The notes: generated by a model from the letters alone, not told the origin. DNA of 64,000 nucleotides from Bradyrhizobium sp. AUGA SZCCT0176 (GCF_018130145.1 NZ_JAFCMB010000026.1:1-64000); one strand, 5' to 3'. Shown: positions 16,481-26,242, counted from the first letter of the stretch. Program-made: numbers and translations.

Positions 16481-17338
16481 TTGGAACAGATCGCTTACGT
16501 CAACGGTTCATTCGTGCCCATGGCCGACGCCAAGGTGTCGATTCTCGACCGCGGCTTCCTGTTCGCCGACGGCATCTATGAGGTCGCCGCCGTGCTGGAC
16601 GGCAAGCTGATCGACAATGCCTCGCATCTGGCGCGGCTGGAGCGTTCGGTCGGCGAGATCGAGCTGGCGTTGCCAGAGACCATCGAACGGATTCAGGAAA
16701 TCCAGAAGGAACTGGTGGCGCGCAACAATCTCGTCAACGGCATGGTCTATCTGGAAGTGACGCGCGGCGCCGACACCGGCCGTGATTTTGCGTTTCCAAA
16801 GGGCGTCAAGCCGACGCTGGTCATGTTTACCTCCGTCAAGGACATCATCAACGCACCTTCGGCCAAGACGGGGATTGCCGTCATCACCGTGCCCGATCTG
16901 CGCTGGACCCGCCGCGACATCAAGAGCGTGGCGCTGCTGGCGCAAGTGCTGGCAAAGCAGGCCGCAGCCGTGGCCGGCGCCGGCGAGGCCTGGATGATCG
17001 AGGACGGCAAGGTCACCGAGGGCGGCTCGTCCTCGGCCTTCATCCTGACGCAGGACGACGTGCTGGTGACGCGGCAGAACGGCAGCGAGATCTTGCCGGG
17101 CTGCACCCGCAAGGCGGTGGTCAAGCTGGCCGAAGAACGCCAGCTCCGGATCGAGGAGCGCGCGTTTACGGTGGAAGAGGCGCTGGCCGCGAAGGAAGCC
17201 TTCATCACCAGCGCCACCGTGTTCGTGCAGGCGGTGGTATCGATCGACGGCAAGAAAGTCGCGACCGGCAAGCCCGGCCCGATGACCGATCGCCTGCGCG
17301 AAATCTATGTCGAGTTCGCCAAGGCGACCGCGGTTTAA
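16481..17338 (+). CDS. dat: D-amino-acid aminotransferase (class IV, PLP)
   Basis: 285 residues with all hallmarks of bacterial D-alanine transaminase: VNGSFVPMADAKVSILDRGF at the N-terminus, Tyr34, the PLP-binding Lys148 in RRDIKSVALL, Glu180 in KVTEGGSSSAF, and YLEVTRGADTGRDFAFP before the catalytic Lys. It exchanges amino groups between D-amino acids and 2-oxo acids in the cytoplasm. I set the start at the TTG at 16481 because CAGGAGA lies 8 bases upstream and the protein then begins exactly where the family does. The frame stays open back to 16361 through a repeat. Confidence 0.92.
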   Translation: MEQIAYVNGSFVPMADAKVSILDRGFLFADGIYEVAAVLDGKLIDNASHLARLERSVGEIELALPETIERIQEIQKELVARNNLVNGMVYLEVTRGADTGRDFAFPKGVKPTLVMFTSVKDIINAPSAKTGIAVITVPDLRWTRRDIKSVALLAQVLAKQAAAVAGAGEAWMIEDGKVTEGGSSSAFILTQDDVLVTRQNGSEILPGCTRKAVVKLAEERQLRIEERAFTVEEALAAKEAFITSATVFVQAVVSIDGKKVATGKPGPMTDRLREIYVEFAKATAV

Positions 17339-17344
17339 CTGATT

Positions 17345-17427
17345 GTCATTGCCGGGCTCGACCCGGCAATTCATCCTTTCGAAAGGCTCATTCTAGACGG
17401 AGGCGCGGGTCCCAAGCCCGCGCATGC
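17345..17427. repeat. Palindromic intergenic repeat family B, copy 1
   Basis: Contains the hairpin TTGCCGGG-CTCGA-CCCGGCAA (17349-17369) and a second one made of gcgcggg and cccgcgc. A related element with the same pieces (cattgccgggc, cccggcaat, tcgaaag, gcgcgggtc, aagcccgcgcatg) is at 47557-47683. It lies just after the aminotransferase stop and could serve as its 3' end. Confidence 0.7.
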
Positions 17428-17515
17428 GAAAAGGGGCGATGAAATCGCGGCGTTCCCCTTCACCAGGCGAATAGCGCGGACGGTCCGGATAGGCCAACCT
17501 TTAGCGGACTCAAAC

Positions 17516-18499
17516 ATGCAAATTCGACGCGCCACGAAGAATCTCGTGATCCTGTTCGGGTTCGTAGCGTGCGTCGTGCTTGCAAGCCCGCCCGCCTTCG
17601 CCGCCTATCCCGACCGCATCATCAGGATCGTGGTGCCGTTCGCACCGGGTGGCGGCACCGACGTGATCGCGCGGACGCTGGCGCAGGAGATGGCCAGGGA
17701 TCTCGGCGCCTCCATCATCATCGAGAACAAGCCCGGGGCGGGCACCATCATCGGCACGCAGTCGGTCGCGGCCAGCGCGCCTGACGGTTACACGCTATTG
17801 ATGGGAACCTTTGCTAACGCGGTCAATCCAAGCCTGAGCGCGAAGCTGCCTTACGATGCGCATAAGGATTTTGCGGCAGTTGCGTTGATCGCGCGTTCCT
17901 TCAACCTCGTCGTGGTCAATCCGGCGTCGCCGATCAAATCGATTGCCGACCTGATTGCGGTGGCCAAGGCCGAGCCCAATAGATTGTCATACGGCACCTA
18001 TGGCACCGGGACCTCGGCGCATCTGGCCGGCGAATTGTTCAAGCACATGGCCAAGGTCAACCTGACCACCGTGCCGTACAAGGGCGCGGCACCCGCGATC
18101 ACCGACCTGCTCGGCGGACAGATCCAGGTGATCTTCACCACGGTCGCCAGCGCCGCCTCGCTGGTCGCGGCCGGCCAGTTGCGCGCGATCGCGGTGACGT
18201 CGGCCGAGCGCTCGCCGGCCTTCCCGGAATTGCCGACGGTGTCGGAAGCCGGTGTTCCCGGTTACGCGGCCGAAGCCTGGTACGGCCTGTACGCGCCCGC
18301 CAAAACGCCGCCAGAGGTCATCGACCTCCTGAACAAGTCGGCCGCCAAGGCCGTCCAGTCAGAGGCGTTCAAGAAGCTCGGCGTCAACGAAGGCCTCGTG
18401 ATGGTGGCAGAGCCGCCCGAAGCACTCGACCGCTATTTCAGCGTCGAGGAGGCGCGCTGGCGCAAGGTGATCCAGGACGCCGGGATCAAGATCGAGTAG
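17516..18499 (+). CDS. Bug/TctC family tripartite tricarboxylate receptor
   Basis: A 327-residue periplasmic binding protein. A signal peptide covers about residues 1-29 and ends PPAFAAYP. Family signatures are IRIVVPFAPGGGTDVIAR right after it and ENKPGAGTIIGTQSVA near residue 75. Bug proteins bind carboxylates and other small acids and normally feed a TctAB membrane pair, which is not present here. It is an orphan receptor, as is common in this bacterial group, so it may use a distant transporter or act in sensing. The ligand is unknown. Confidence 0.92.
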   Translation: MQIRRATKNLVILFGFVACVVLASPPAFAAYPDRIIRIVVPFAPGGGTDVIARTLAQEMARDLGASIIIENKPGAGTIIGTQSVAASAPDGYTLLMGTFANAVNPSLSAKLPYDAHKDFAAVALIARSFNLVVVNPASPIKSIADLIAVAKAEPNRLSYGTYGTGTSAHLAGELFKHMAKVNLTTVPYKGAAPAITDLLGGQIQVIFTTVASAASLVAAGQLRAIAVTSAERSPAFPELPTVSEAGVPGYAAEAWYGLYAPAKTPPEVIDLLNKSAAKAVQSEAFKKLGVNEGLVMVAEPPEALDRYFSVEEARWRKVIQDAGIKIE

Positions 18500-18504
18500 G
18501 CATC

Positions 18505-19290
18505 CTACCGCTTCTCCGCCACGAACCTGTTGCGCAGGGTGCCGATGCCGGTGATGTCGATCTCGACGACGTCGCCGGCCTTCAGATCCGGCGAAGCGCC
18601 GTCGGTGCCCATCCAGATCACGTCGCCAGGCCACAGCGTGAAATATTTCGTCAGCTCGACGATGAACGGCACGATGCCGAAGATCATCTCGTTGGTACGG
18701 AAGCGGCCGGTTTCCTTGCCGTTGACGCGGATCGCGGTCTCCATCCGGTCGAGGTCGACGTCGGTTTCGATCCAGGGGCCCATCGGCTTGAAGGTGTCGG
18801 CGTTCTTGGATCGCCACAGGCTGCGATCGGCCTTCTGCCAGGTGCGTTCGCTGACGTCGTTGCCGATGGTGTAGCCGAACACGCAGGACAGCGCGTTGGC
18901 CTCGGTCAGGTGCTTTGCCTTCTTGCCGATCACAACGACCAGTTCACCCTCGTAATGGATTTTCTCGGTCGCGGTCGCCGGGATCACCACATCCTCATCG
19001 TGGGCGATCAGCGCGTTCTGCGCGCGGTAGCCGATCTCGGGACGATCAGGCACGTTCGGAACCGTGCCGGCCTTGTCGGCGGCTTCCTTGAGATGCTTCA
19101 GATAGTTCAGGCCGACGCAATAAAAGGTGCGCGGGATCAACGGCAGTTCGATCTTCACGTCCTTGAGCGCATGGGTTTGCGCGCCGCGCTGCCATTCGCC
19201 GAAGGGATCGCCGCTGACTGACATGACCTTGTCGCCCTCGACGAGGCCCCAGGATGTGTTGCCGGCGGCGGTGAATTTGAGCCAACGCAT
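18505..19290 (-). CDS. Fumarylacetoacetate hydrolase (FAH) family protein
   Basis: 261 residues. The metal-binding set of the FAH fold is visible: Glu114 and Glu116 in HYEGELVVVIG and Asp145 in GYTIGNDVSERTWQ. LNYLKHLKEA near residue 61 matches the family's N-terminal active-site stretch. Members hydrolyse or decarboxylate C-C bonds in 3-keto or dienoic acids late in aromatic breakdown. It is the last gene of a leftward operon, 15 bases after the LLM monooxygenase gene ends. It converges with the Bug gene, with six bases between their stops. Confidence 0.92.
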   Translation of the reverse strand: MRWLKFTAAGNTSWGLVEGDKVMSVSGDPFGEWQRGAQTHALKDVKIELPLIPRTFYCVGLNYLKHLKEAADKAGTVPNVPDRPEIGYRAQNALIAHDEDVVIPATATEKIHYEGELVVVIGKKAKHLTEANALSCVFGYTIGNDVSERTWQKADRSLWRSKNADTFKPMGPWIETDVDLDRMETAIRVNGKETGRFRTNEMIFGIVPFIVELTKYFTLWPGDVIWMGTDGASPDLKAGDVVEIDITGIGTLRNRFVAEKR

Positions 19291-19305
19291 GAAGTGTCCT
19301 TTGCT

Positions 19306-20673
19306 TTATTCGGCTGCGGCCTGCGGCTTGGCCTTCCAGGCGCCGGCGGCGGTGCGCGGCAGGCCTAGATTCTCGCGCAAGGTCTTGCCGGCATAATCCT
19401 TGTGAAACAGGCCGCGGCGCTGCAGTTCCGGCACGACATGCTTGACGAAGTCGGCGTAGGAGCCGGGCACGATGGTGGCGGCGATGACAAAGCCGTCGCA
19501 GCCGCGCTCGACGAACATCTCCTCTAGCTTGTCCGAAATTTCCTTCGGGCCGCCGACGATTGCGTCCTGCACCTGGCCGCGGCCGGAGAAGGTGACGAAG
19601 TCGCGCGCGCTGGGATTGGTCTTGCCTGAATTCTTGAGCACGCCGTCGCGAATGCCCAGGATGCCCTGCATGCTCTTGAGCTCTTCTGTTGTCAGGGGTT
19701 CGTCGAGCGGCTTGGAGGCGAAGTCGTAGTTCAGCGCCTCCGCGAGCAGCGACAGCGCATCGATCTGCAGCGGCAGCTTGTTGATGACAGCCATCTTGTC
19801 CTCGGCCTCGCTCCTGGTCGCGCCGCAGACGGGTGTGGTGAGGTTGCAGAGGAACATCTGGTCGGGATCGCGGCCGGCTTTCGCGGCTTCGTTGCGGACC
19901 GCCGCATAGCCTTCCTTGGCGGCGGCCACGTTGCGCGCGGCGGTGAAAATCACCTCGCCCCATCGCCCCGCAAAGCGCTGGCCGCGGCCGGACGCGCCGG
20001 CCTGGATGATGACGGGATGGCCTTGCGCCGAACGCGGCACGGTGAACGGCCCGCGCGACTTGAAGAATTGGCCCTTGTGGTCGAGCCGCCTGACCTTGGC
20101 CGGATCGGCAAAGCGGCCGCTCTTCTTGTCCATGATCAGCGAGCCGTCTTCCCAGGTGTCCCAATGACCGAGCACGACCTCCATGAACTCGTCGGCGCGG
20201 TCGTAGCGGTAGTCATGTTCGAGATGGGCATCCTTGCCCATGTTGTGGGCCTCGCCGTCATTGAGCGAGGTGACAACGTTCCACCCCGCGCGTCCGCCTG
20301 TCATCAGATCGAGGGTGGCGAAGCGGCGCGCAACGTCGAAGGGCTCGAAATAGGTGGTCGAGCAGGTCGAGGCCAACCCAAGTTTCTCGGTTACCATGCC
20401 CATCGTGGTCAGCACCACGATCGGGTCCATCTTCACGCAGCGGATGCCGTATTCGACGGTGTGGGCGTGGTCATTGCCGTAGCGGTCCGGCATTGCCAGG
20501 CGATCGTCGAAGAACGCCATGTGGAATTTGCCGGCTTCCAGAATCCGGGCGATCTCCTGGTAGTAGTCGGCCGACATCGAATCGTCGCGCGATTCCGGGT
20601 GCCGCCAGGAACTCGGCAGATTGGTGCAGTTCTGCGCCTGCAGGAAGCCGACCATCGCCATCTGCCGTGTCAT
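19306..20673 (-). CDS. LLM flavin-dependent monooxygenase, NtaA/DmoA-like
   Basis: A 455-residue luciferase-like monooxygenase of the same broad branch as the one at 7677, but clearly a different subgroup. The conserved blocks are HMAFFDDRLAMPDRYG near residue 52, TLDLMTGGRAGWNVVTSL near residue 120 and HPVIIQAGASGRGQRFAGR near residue 225. It needs reduced FMN from a partner reductase that is not encoded nearby. It is the middle gene of a leftward operon between a malate/lactate-type dehydrogenase (31 bases upstream) and an FAH-family protein. This order suggests oxygenation followed by ring or C-C cleavage (inference). Confidence 0.9.
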   Translation of the reverse strand: MTRQMAMVGFLQAQNCTNLPSSWRHPESRDDSMSADYYQEIARILEAGKFHMAFFDDRLAMPDRYGNDHAHTVEYGIRCVKMDPIVVLTTMGMVTEKLGLASTCSTTYFEPFDVARRFATLDLMTGGRAGWNVVTSLNDGEAHNMGKDAHLEHDYRYDRADEFMEVVLGHWDTWEDGSLIMDKKSGRFADPAKVRRLDHKGQFFKSRGPFTVPRSAQGHPVIIQAGASGRGQRFAGRWGEVIFTAARNVAAAKEGYAAVRNEAAKAGRDPDQMFLCNLTTPVCGATRSEAEDKMAVINKLPLQIDALSLLAEALNYDFASKPLDEPLTTEELKSMQGILGIRDGVLKNSGKTNPSARDFVTFSGRGQVQDAIVGGPKEISDKLEEMFVERGCDGFVIAATIVPGSYADFVKHVVPELQRRGLFHKDYAGKTLRENLGLPRTAAGAWKAKPQAAAE

Positions 20674-20704
20674 CTTGTTCTCCTTGTACCGGCCAAGCGC
20701 TGCT

Positions 20705-21757
20705 TCATCTAAAATCGAGCTCGGCGCCGAGTTGGTATTCGGCGGTCAGCTCGCGCAATTTGTCCCAGGTGGCATCCTCGATTTCGATGCCGGAAAGCTT
20801 GCGCTGCTGCTCGCGGATATATTCGACTTCGCCGGGATAGAACACGCCGGTGGAGCCTTCGGATGGCGGCGTCTCTTTCAGATAGCGCGCGAATTCGGCG
20901 ACTTCCTTTTTGAAATCCTTCAGCGGCCGGAACGCGGCGACGTTGAACACCGCCATGAAGCATCCGTCATTGTGACGCCCGGTCGGCTCGACACCGAAAC
21001 CAAGTCCGGTCAGAAGCCCGCACAGCACCTCGACCATCGCGGCAAGGCCGCTGCCCTTGTAACCCTCGCTGCCGCCGAGCGGCAGCAGGGCGCCGCCCTT
21101 CTTGTACTCCCCGGGATCGGTGGTGTGCCGTCCCTCGGCATCGACGATCCATCCCTTCGGGATTTCCTCGTTGCGCGACACGGCCAGCGCAATCTTGCCC
21201 GCGGCGACGGCCGAGGTCGCCATGTCAAGATAAAACGGTGCGTCGAGGTCGGAGGGAACGGCAATCGAGATCGGGTTGGTTCCGAGCCGTGCCTCGCGGC
21301 CGCCGAACGGCGCCACGATCTTCGGCGAGCGGCCGGAGTCGGCGGTCGCGATGCCGATCATGCCCTCCTGCATCGCCATCAATGGATAGGCGGCGAGCCG
21401 ACCGACATGGCTTTGGCGAAACACCGTGCAGGCCGCGACGTTGGCGGTCTTCGCCTTCTCGATCGTGAGCGCCATCGCCTTGGCGTTGACGTGAAACCCA
21501 AAACCCCAATGGCCGTCGATCACGGTCGTGGTCGGCGATTCCTGCACGATGGTCCACTTCGCCCCGGGCACGATATGGCCGGCCTTGACGCGGTCGATAT
21601 AGGTCGGGATCGCGATGATGCCATGGGAATCGTGGCCGGCGAGGTTGGCGTTGACGCAGCCGACGGCGACCGCTTTGGCTTCCTCATCCGATGCGCCGGC
21701 AGCCCTGAGCAGTGCCGCGCCGATGCGTGTGAGACGGTCGGCCTGTACGATCGGCAT
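20705..21757 (-). CDS. Malate/L-lactate dehydrogenase (LDH2) family oxidoreductase
   Basis: A 350-residue NAD(P)H-dependent enzyme of the LDH2/MDG2 family (malate, sulfolactate, ureidoglycolate and delta1-piperideine-2-carboxylate reductases). The family's active-site region GHDSHGIIAIPTYIDRVKAG is near residue 46, and later blocks include NPISIAVPS and ALLPLGGSEGYKGSGLAAMVE. I chose the ATG of MPIVQADRLTR; the frame is open to 22087 but that extension has no family features. It leads an operon with the LLM and FAH genes. The substrate is unknown; a 2-hydroxy or imino acid is typical. Confidence 0.9.
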   Translation of the reverse strand: MPIVQADRLTRIGAALLRAAGASDEEAKAVAVGCVNANLAGHDSHGIIAIPTYIDRVKAGHIVPGAKWTIVQESPTTTVIDGHWGFGFHVNAKAMALTIEKAKTANVAACTVFRQSHVGRLAAYPLMAMQEGMIGIATADSGRSPKIVAPFGGREARLGTNPISIAVPSDLDAPFYLDMATSAVAAGKIALAVSRNEEIPKGWIVDAEGRHTTDPGEYKKGGALLPLGGSEGYKGSGLAAMVEVLCGLLTGLGFGVEPTGRHNDGCFMAVFNVAAFRPLKDFKKEVAEFARYLKETPPSEGSTGVFYPGEVEYIREQQRKLSGIEIEDATWDKLRELTAEYQLGAELDFR

Positions 21758-22138
21758 GGGTTTCCTCGTCGAATGCCCGCGAGCAGCGAGTCTTGCTTGT
21801 TGTTGTCGAAGCATGGTCTCAAAGCGGTGGCGGGAGAGCAAGGGCAGAATATCCGTACCGGGCATGCCCGTGAGGCGGGCTCGCGCGGTTCGGATTTCAT
21901 CAGACGAAAATTGGCTACCGCGCCGCCCAGGCCCTTGGCCCGCCGGAGGCACCGCCGCTGCCATGGCTGATAAATCGTGAACGGACCGTAGTTCTTCGGA
22001 GGACGGCCTTGCGATGTTGGGCAGGTATTTACTCTGAATCGCAACTTCCGGCCGCCAATAACGACCATTTAGGCCTCTCCCGCGCATAAAATTCCGTGGG
22101 GCAGCAGGCCCTTATTGTCTGCTGGGAGCTCGAGAGCC
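21758..22138. promoter_or_regulatory. Divergent spacer before the GAF/GGDEF/EAL gene
   Basis: 381 bases between divergent genes. The frames crossing it are extensions of the neighbours with no domain content. I see small palindromes such as gggcatgccc near 21862 but no convincing promoter or riboswitch. AT-rich pockets near 22030-22095 (tatttactctgaatc, cataaaattcc) are the likeliest promoter area for the rightward gene. Confidence 0.4.
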
Positions 22139-25100
22139 GTGAAGACCAGTATCGCGCGTACATTTGCGGCGTTGAATGCGACCAACGAAGCGATCCTGTA
22201 CGCGAAATCGCCGGAAGAACTGTACGAAAAGGTCTGTGAAGCCGCTTTCTCCAGCGGAGACTTCCTGGCGACCGCCGTCTTTTTGCTGGACCACGATACC
22301 AATCTGCTTCGGTTTGCGGCCGGCTTCGGCGAAGACACCGCAAGGCTGCGCGCCATCGACATTTCGATCCTGGCTGATACCCCGGAGGGCTCGGGGGTTT
22401 GCGGGCAGGCTTTCCGCGATCAGAAGCTGTGCATCAGCAACGATTACCTCAACGACGCGCATTCGCTGGCCTGGCGCCAGGGTGCCGCTGCCGGACAGGT
22501 CGGCGCGGCCGCCGGGTTGCCGCTGACCTGCAACGGCCGCAGCATCGGCGTCTTCCTCGTCACGCGGCGCGAAGTCGGGTCGATTGACGCCCCGGTCGTC
22601 GCATTGCTCGAACGCATGTCGGCGAACATTTCATTCGCCCTCGACAATTTCGATCATGAAGCTGCGCGCAAGGATGGCGAGCGGACGATGCGGCGGTTGA
22701 ATCGCATGTTCGGCGCCATCAGCGCGACCAACGAAGCGATTCTTCGCGCCAAGACCGAACAGGAACTTTATCAGCGCGTTTGCGATGCCGCCGTTTACAG
22801 CGGAAAGTCGGTCGCGACGGTGGTCCTGCTGTCAGAGCCGGATTCGATCTGGCTGAAGCCTGTGGCCGGCAGCGGCGAGAGCCTCGATCTGCTGACCCGG
22901 ACACGCTTCTCGACCGATGCAGACAATGACTACGGCAAGGGGGTTGCCGGTCAGGCGTTCCGGACGCAGCGGCTTTGCGTCAACCACGACATCTCGCAGG
23001 GTGGCCCGTGGCAGCAGGCCGGACGTGAGGCCGGCGTCGTTGCCTGCGTCGCCGTGCCCCTGATCAAGGCGGGACAAAGCGTCGGCGTCGTGATGTTCTT
23101 TGTCGGCATGGCATGGGCGGCGGATGAAGAGATCATCGCGCTGCTGGCGCGGATCGGGGAAAACGTCTCGTTCGCCCTCGAAAATTTTGAACGCGCCAAC
23201 GCCAAGGCGAAAGCCGACGAACAGAAGGAGCGGTTGACGCGGATGTTCGCGGCGCTCAGCGCGACCAATGAAGCGATCATGCGGGCCCGGTCGCGCACCG
23301 AGATGTTCGAACTGGTATGCGCTGCCGCAGCACAGGGGGGCCGCTTCAATTCGACCAGCATCCTCCTCGTCAGGTCAGACAGTGATTCCTTCAACATGGT
23401 TGCCTCGGCCGGGCCGACGGCGGAAAACGCCCGCCGTCTGCAGGTCTCGATCAGCGCGGCAGTTCCGGAAGGCCGCGGGGTTTGCGGGACGGCGTTCCGT
23501 TCCGGGCAGGCCTGCATCAACAACGATTTCCTGGCAGGCCCGCGAAACAATGCGTTCGATCAGGTGATTGACAACGACGGCGCAAGGTCAGGCGCCGCAT
23601 TTCCGCTGCTGGTCGAGGCGCGGATCGTTGGCGTGATGCTGTTCATTTCCTCCCAGGCGGACACGTTTACCGCGGAGTTTGCCGAGCTGTTGCAACGGCT
23701 GGCCGACAATGTGTCTTTTGCGCTCGAAAGTTTCGATCGCGCCGACGAGAAGGCGAAGACCGAGCGCCAGAAGGAGAGCCTGACACGCATGCTCGCCGCG
23801 CTCAGCGCGACCAATGAGGCGATCGTTCGGGCGGGATCACGCGACGAACTGTATCAACTGGTTTGCGAGGCGGCGGCGACCGGCGGCGGGTTCACCTCCA
23901 CTACCATCGCGCTGGCAAAGCCCGGCAGCGATTTCATGGAAATCGTGGCCGGCGCGGGTCCGACCGGCCAGAGCGCGCGGCAGGTCACCCTGTCGATCAA
24001 TGAAGCGCATCCGGAAGGCCGCGGTGTTTGCGGGATAACGTTCCGCTCGGGCCAGGCCTGTATCTTCAACGACTATCTTACCGATCCGCGCGCCGCGGTA
24101 TTTCACGCCAAGGCCCGCGAACTCGGCTCCAGATCAGCGGCCGGCTTTCCGCTCTTCGTGCGCGGGCAGGTGGTAGGCGTCATGCTCTACGTCTCCTTGC
24201 AAAGGGATGCGTTCACGCCTGAATTCACCGAACTCCTGCAACGGCTCGCCGACAACGTGTCGTTCTCGCTCGAGACGTTCGAGCGCGCCGACGAGAAGGC
24301 GAAGACCGAGGAGCAGAAAGAACGTCTGACGCGCATGCTGGCGGCACTCAGCGCGACCAATGAAGCCATCGTGCGGGCAAGTTCGCGCAACGAGTTGTTC
24401 GATCTGGTGTGCCAGGCCACCGCAAACGGCGGCAAGTTTACCGCCACTTCCATCGCGCTGACGAGAACCGACAGCGATTATCTGGACATTGTCGCGGCCG
24501 CCGGACCGACCGCCGCCAGTTCGCGCGAGGTGCGGGTGTCCGCCAATAAGGCCCATCCGGAAGGACGCGGGTCCACCGGCATGGCGATTCGCTCGGGCAA
24601 GCCCTGCATCATCAACGACTACCTTGCCGACCCGCGTAGCCAGGTGTTCCATGCGCGCGCCCGCAGGGATGGGACCCGTGCGAGCGCAGCCTACCCGCTG
24701 CTGGTGCGGGGGCGGGTCGTTGGCGTCATGATCTTCGTTGCGATCGAGAAGGATACGTTCACGCCGGAATTCTCCGAACTGCTGCAGCGGCTCATCGACA
24801 ACGTATCGCTGGCGCTGGAGAATTTTGACCGCGCCGACGAAAAGATGCGGGCGGACGAGCGGATCGAATATCTGGCCTCGCATGACAGCCTGACCAACCT
24901 TCCGAACCGCGAGATGTTCAACGGCATGCTGCGCCGGACGATCGATGCCGCGGAACGCTATCAGCGGTCGTTTGCGGTGCTGTTCATCGATCTCGACCGG
25001 TTCAAGATCATCAACGACTCGCTGGGCCATGACGCCGGTGACATGCTGCTGGTGGAAATCGGAGGCAGGCTGCGTGGCGCGCTGCGTTCGAGCGACGTGG

Positions 25101-26242
25101 TGGCGCGGCTCGGCGGCGACGAATTCGTCGTGATTCTGGAAGAGGCCGCCGAACCGCACGAGGTCGAACGCATCGCCGGCGGGCTCTTGTCCGTGTTGAG
25201 CCAGCCCTTGCAGCTCAGCGGGCATGAGTGCCACACCACGGCCTCGATCGGCATCGCGATGTATCCGTCTGACGGCGCCGACATGCAGACGCTGACCAAG
25301 AACGCCGACATGGCGATGTATCTTGCCAAGGAGGACGGCAAGAACAGCTTCCGCTTCTTCACCAGGGAGATCAAGGCGCAGTCGATCGAGCGTCTGACGC
25401 TGGAGAGCGCCCTGCGCCGCGCGCTGGAGCGCGACCAGTTTTCGCTGCACTACCAGCCGAAGGTCGATATGGCGAGCGGTCAGATCACCGGCGTCGAGGC
25501 GCTGTTGCGCTGGAATCATCCCGAACTCGGCCTGGTATCGCCGGGGCAATTCATTCCGCTGGCGGAAGAGACCGGGCTGATCGTGCCGATCGGCCGCTGG
25601 GTGCTGACGGAAGCCTGTGCGCAGAACATGGCCTGGCAACGCCGCGGCCTGCGGCCGGTGACGATGGCCGTCAACCTGTCGCCGCGACAGTTCGCCGACG
25701 CCAATTTGTTGCATGATGTCGACGAGGCGTTGCTGGCAAGCGGTATGTCGCCGGTGCTGCTGCAACTCGAAGTCACGGAAAGCATGGTGATGCGCAACGT
25801 GTCGCGGGCGATCAAGGTGCTCGACGCGATCCAGAACCGCGGCATCCGGCTTGCAATCGACGATTTTGGCACCGGCTATTCGTCGATGTCGCTGATGAAG
25901 CAATTCCCGATCGACACCATCAAGATCGACCGTTCCTTCGTCCGCGATCTGCCCGTTGATTCAGAGGACCAGGCCATCACACAGGCGATCATCAGCATGG
26001 GCAAGGCGTTGGGGATGACCGTCATCGCCGAGGGCGTCGAGACCATCGAGCAGCAGACGTTCCTGCGCAATCATGCCTGCGATGAGATGCAAGGCTTCCT
26101 GTTCAGCAAACCGCTGCCGCCGCGGCAGATGGCGGATATGCTTCGGACCGAGCCGCTGCTGGCCTCGCCGCCGCTGCAACCCGACACCGGCGATGCGCGT
26201 GAATCGGCTTCGCCTTCAGGGTTGGAAAGCGCTGTCGTCTGA
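22139..26242 (+). CDS. Five-GAF diguanylate cyclase / c-di-GMP phosphodiesterase
   Basis: A cytosolic protein of about 1367 residues with no membrane segment or signal. Five GAF-type units start near residues 14, 196, 375, 557 and 739, each opening with a variant of SATNEAIxxA. A GGDEF domain (about 915-1075) and an EAL domain (about 1090-1335) follow. GGDEF is intact at 992-996, and an RxxD inhibitory site (RSSD) stands five residues before it. The EAL domain keeps E1120-A-L, NLSPRQF, LEVTES, D1241-D-F-G-T-G-Y-S-S, KIDRSFV and AEGVET, so both activities are plausible. The start is uncertain: GTG 22139 has GGGAG upstream, and a TTG at 22115 would add eight residues. It borders the exopolysaccharide locus, a common c-di-GMP target. 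Confidence 0.93.
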   Translation: MKTSIARTFAALNATNEAILYAKSPEELYEKVCEAAFSSGDFLATAVFLLDHDTNLLRFAAGFGEDTARLRAIDISILADTPEGSGVCGQAFRDQKLCISNDYLNDAHSLAWRQGAAAGQVGAAAGLPLTCNGRSIGVFLVTRREVGSIDAPVVALLERMSANISFALDNFDHEAARKDGERTMRRLNRMFGAISATNEAILRAKTEQELYQRVCDAAVYSGKSVATVVLLSEPDSIWLKPVAGSGESLDLLTRTRFSTDADNDYGKGVAGQAFRTQRLCVNHDISQGGPWQQAGREAGVVACVAVPLIKAGQSVGVVMFFVGMAWAADEEIIALLARIGENVSFALENFERANAKAKADEQKERLTRMFAALSATNEAIMRARSRTEMFELVCAAAAQGGRFNSTSILLVRSDSDSFNMVASAGPTAENARRLQVSISAAVPEGRGVCGTAFRSGQACINNDFLAGPRNNAFDQVIDNDGARSGAAFPLLVEARIVGVMLFISSQADTFTAEFAELLQRLADNVSFALESFDRADEKAKTERQKESLTRMLAALSATNEAIVRAGSRDELYQLVCEAAATGGGFTSTTIALAKPGSDFMEIVAGAGPTGQSARQVTLSINEAHPEGRGVCGITFRSGQACIFNDYLTDPRAAVFHAKARELGSRSAAGFPLFVRGQVVGVMLYVSLQRDAFTPEFTELLQRLADNVSFSLETFERADEKAKTEEQKERLTRMLAALSATNEAIVRASSRNELFDLVCQATANGGKFTATSIALTRTDSDYLDIVAAAGPTAASSREVRVSANKAHPEGRGSTGMAIRSGKPCIINDYLADPRSQVFHARARRDGTRASAAYPLLVRGRVVGVMIFVAIEKDTFTPEFSELLQRLIDNVSLALENFDRADEKMRADERIEYLASHDSLTNLPNREMFNGMLRRTIDAAERYQRSFAVLFIDLDRFKIINDSLGHDAGDMLLVEIGGRLRGALRSSDVVARLGGDEFVVILEEAAEPHEVERIAGGLLSVLSQPLQLSGHECHTTASIGIAMYPSDGADMQTLTKNADMAMYLAKEDGKNSFRFFTREIKAQSIERLTLESALRRALERDQFSLHYQPKVDMASGQITGVEALLRWNHPELGLVSPGQFIPLAEETGLIVPIGRWVLTEACAQNMAWQRRGLRPVTMAVNLSPRQFADANLLHDVDEALLASGMSPVLLQLEVTESMVMRNVSRAIKVLDAIQNRGIRLAIDDFGTGYSSMSLMKQFPIDTIKIDRSFVRDLPVDSEDQAITQAIISMGKALGMTVIAEGVETIEQQTFLRNHACDEMQGFLFSKPLPPRQMADMLRTEPLLASPPLQPDTGDARESASPSGLESAVV

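Noticed and set aside
22139..24890. CRISPR-like periodic repeats
   Set aside because: The period is about 540 bases and the repeats encode homologous GAF domains in one open frame.
24134..25903. Long frame antisense to the GGDEF/EAL region (589 codons)
   Set aside because: The sense protein has intact active-site motifs; the antisense product has no domain content.
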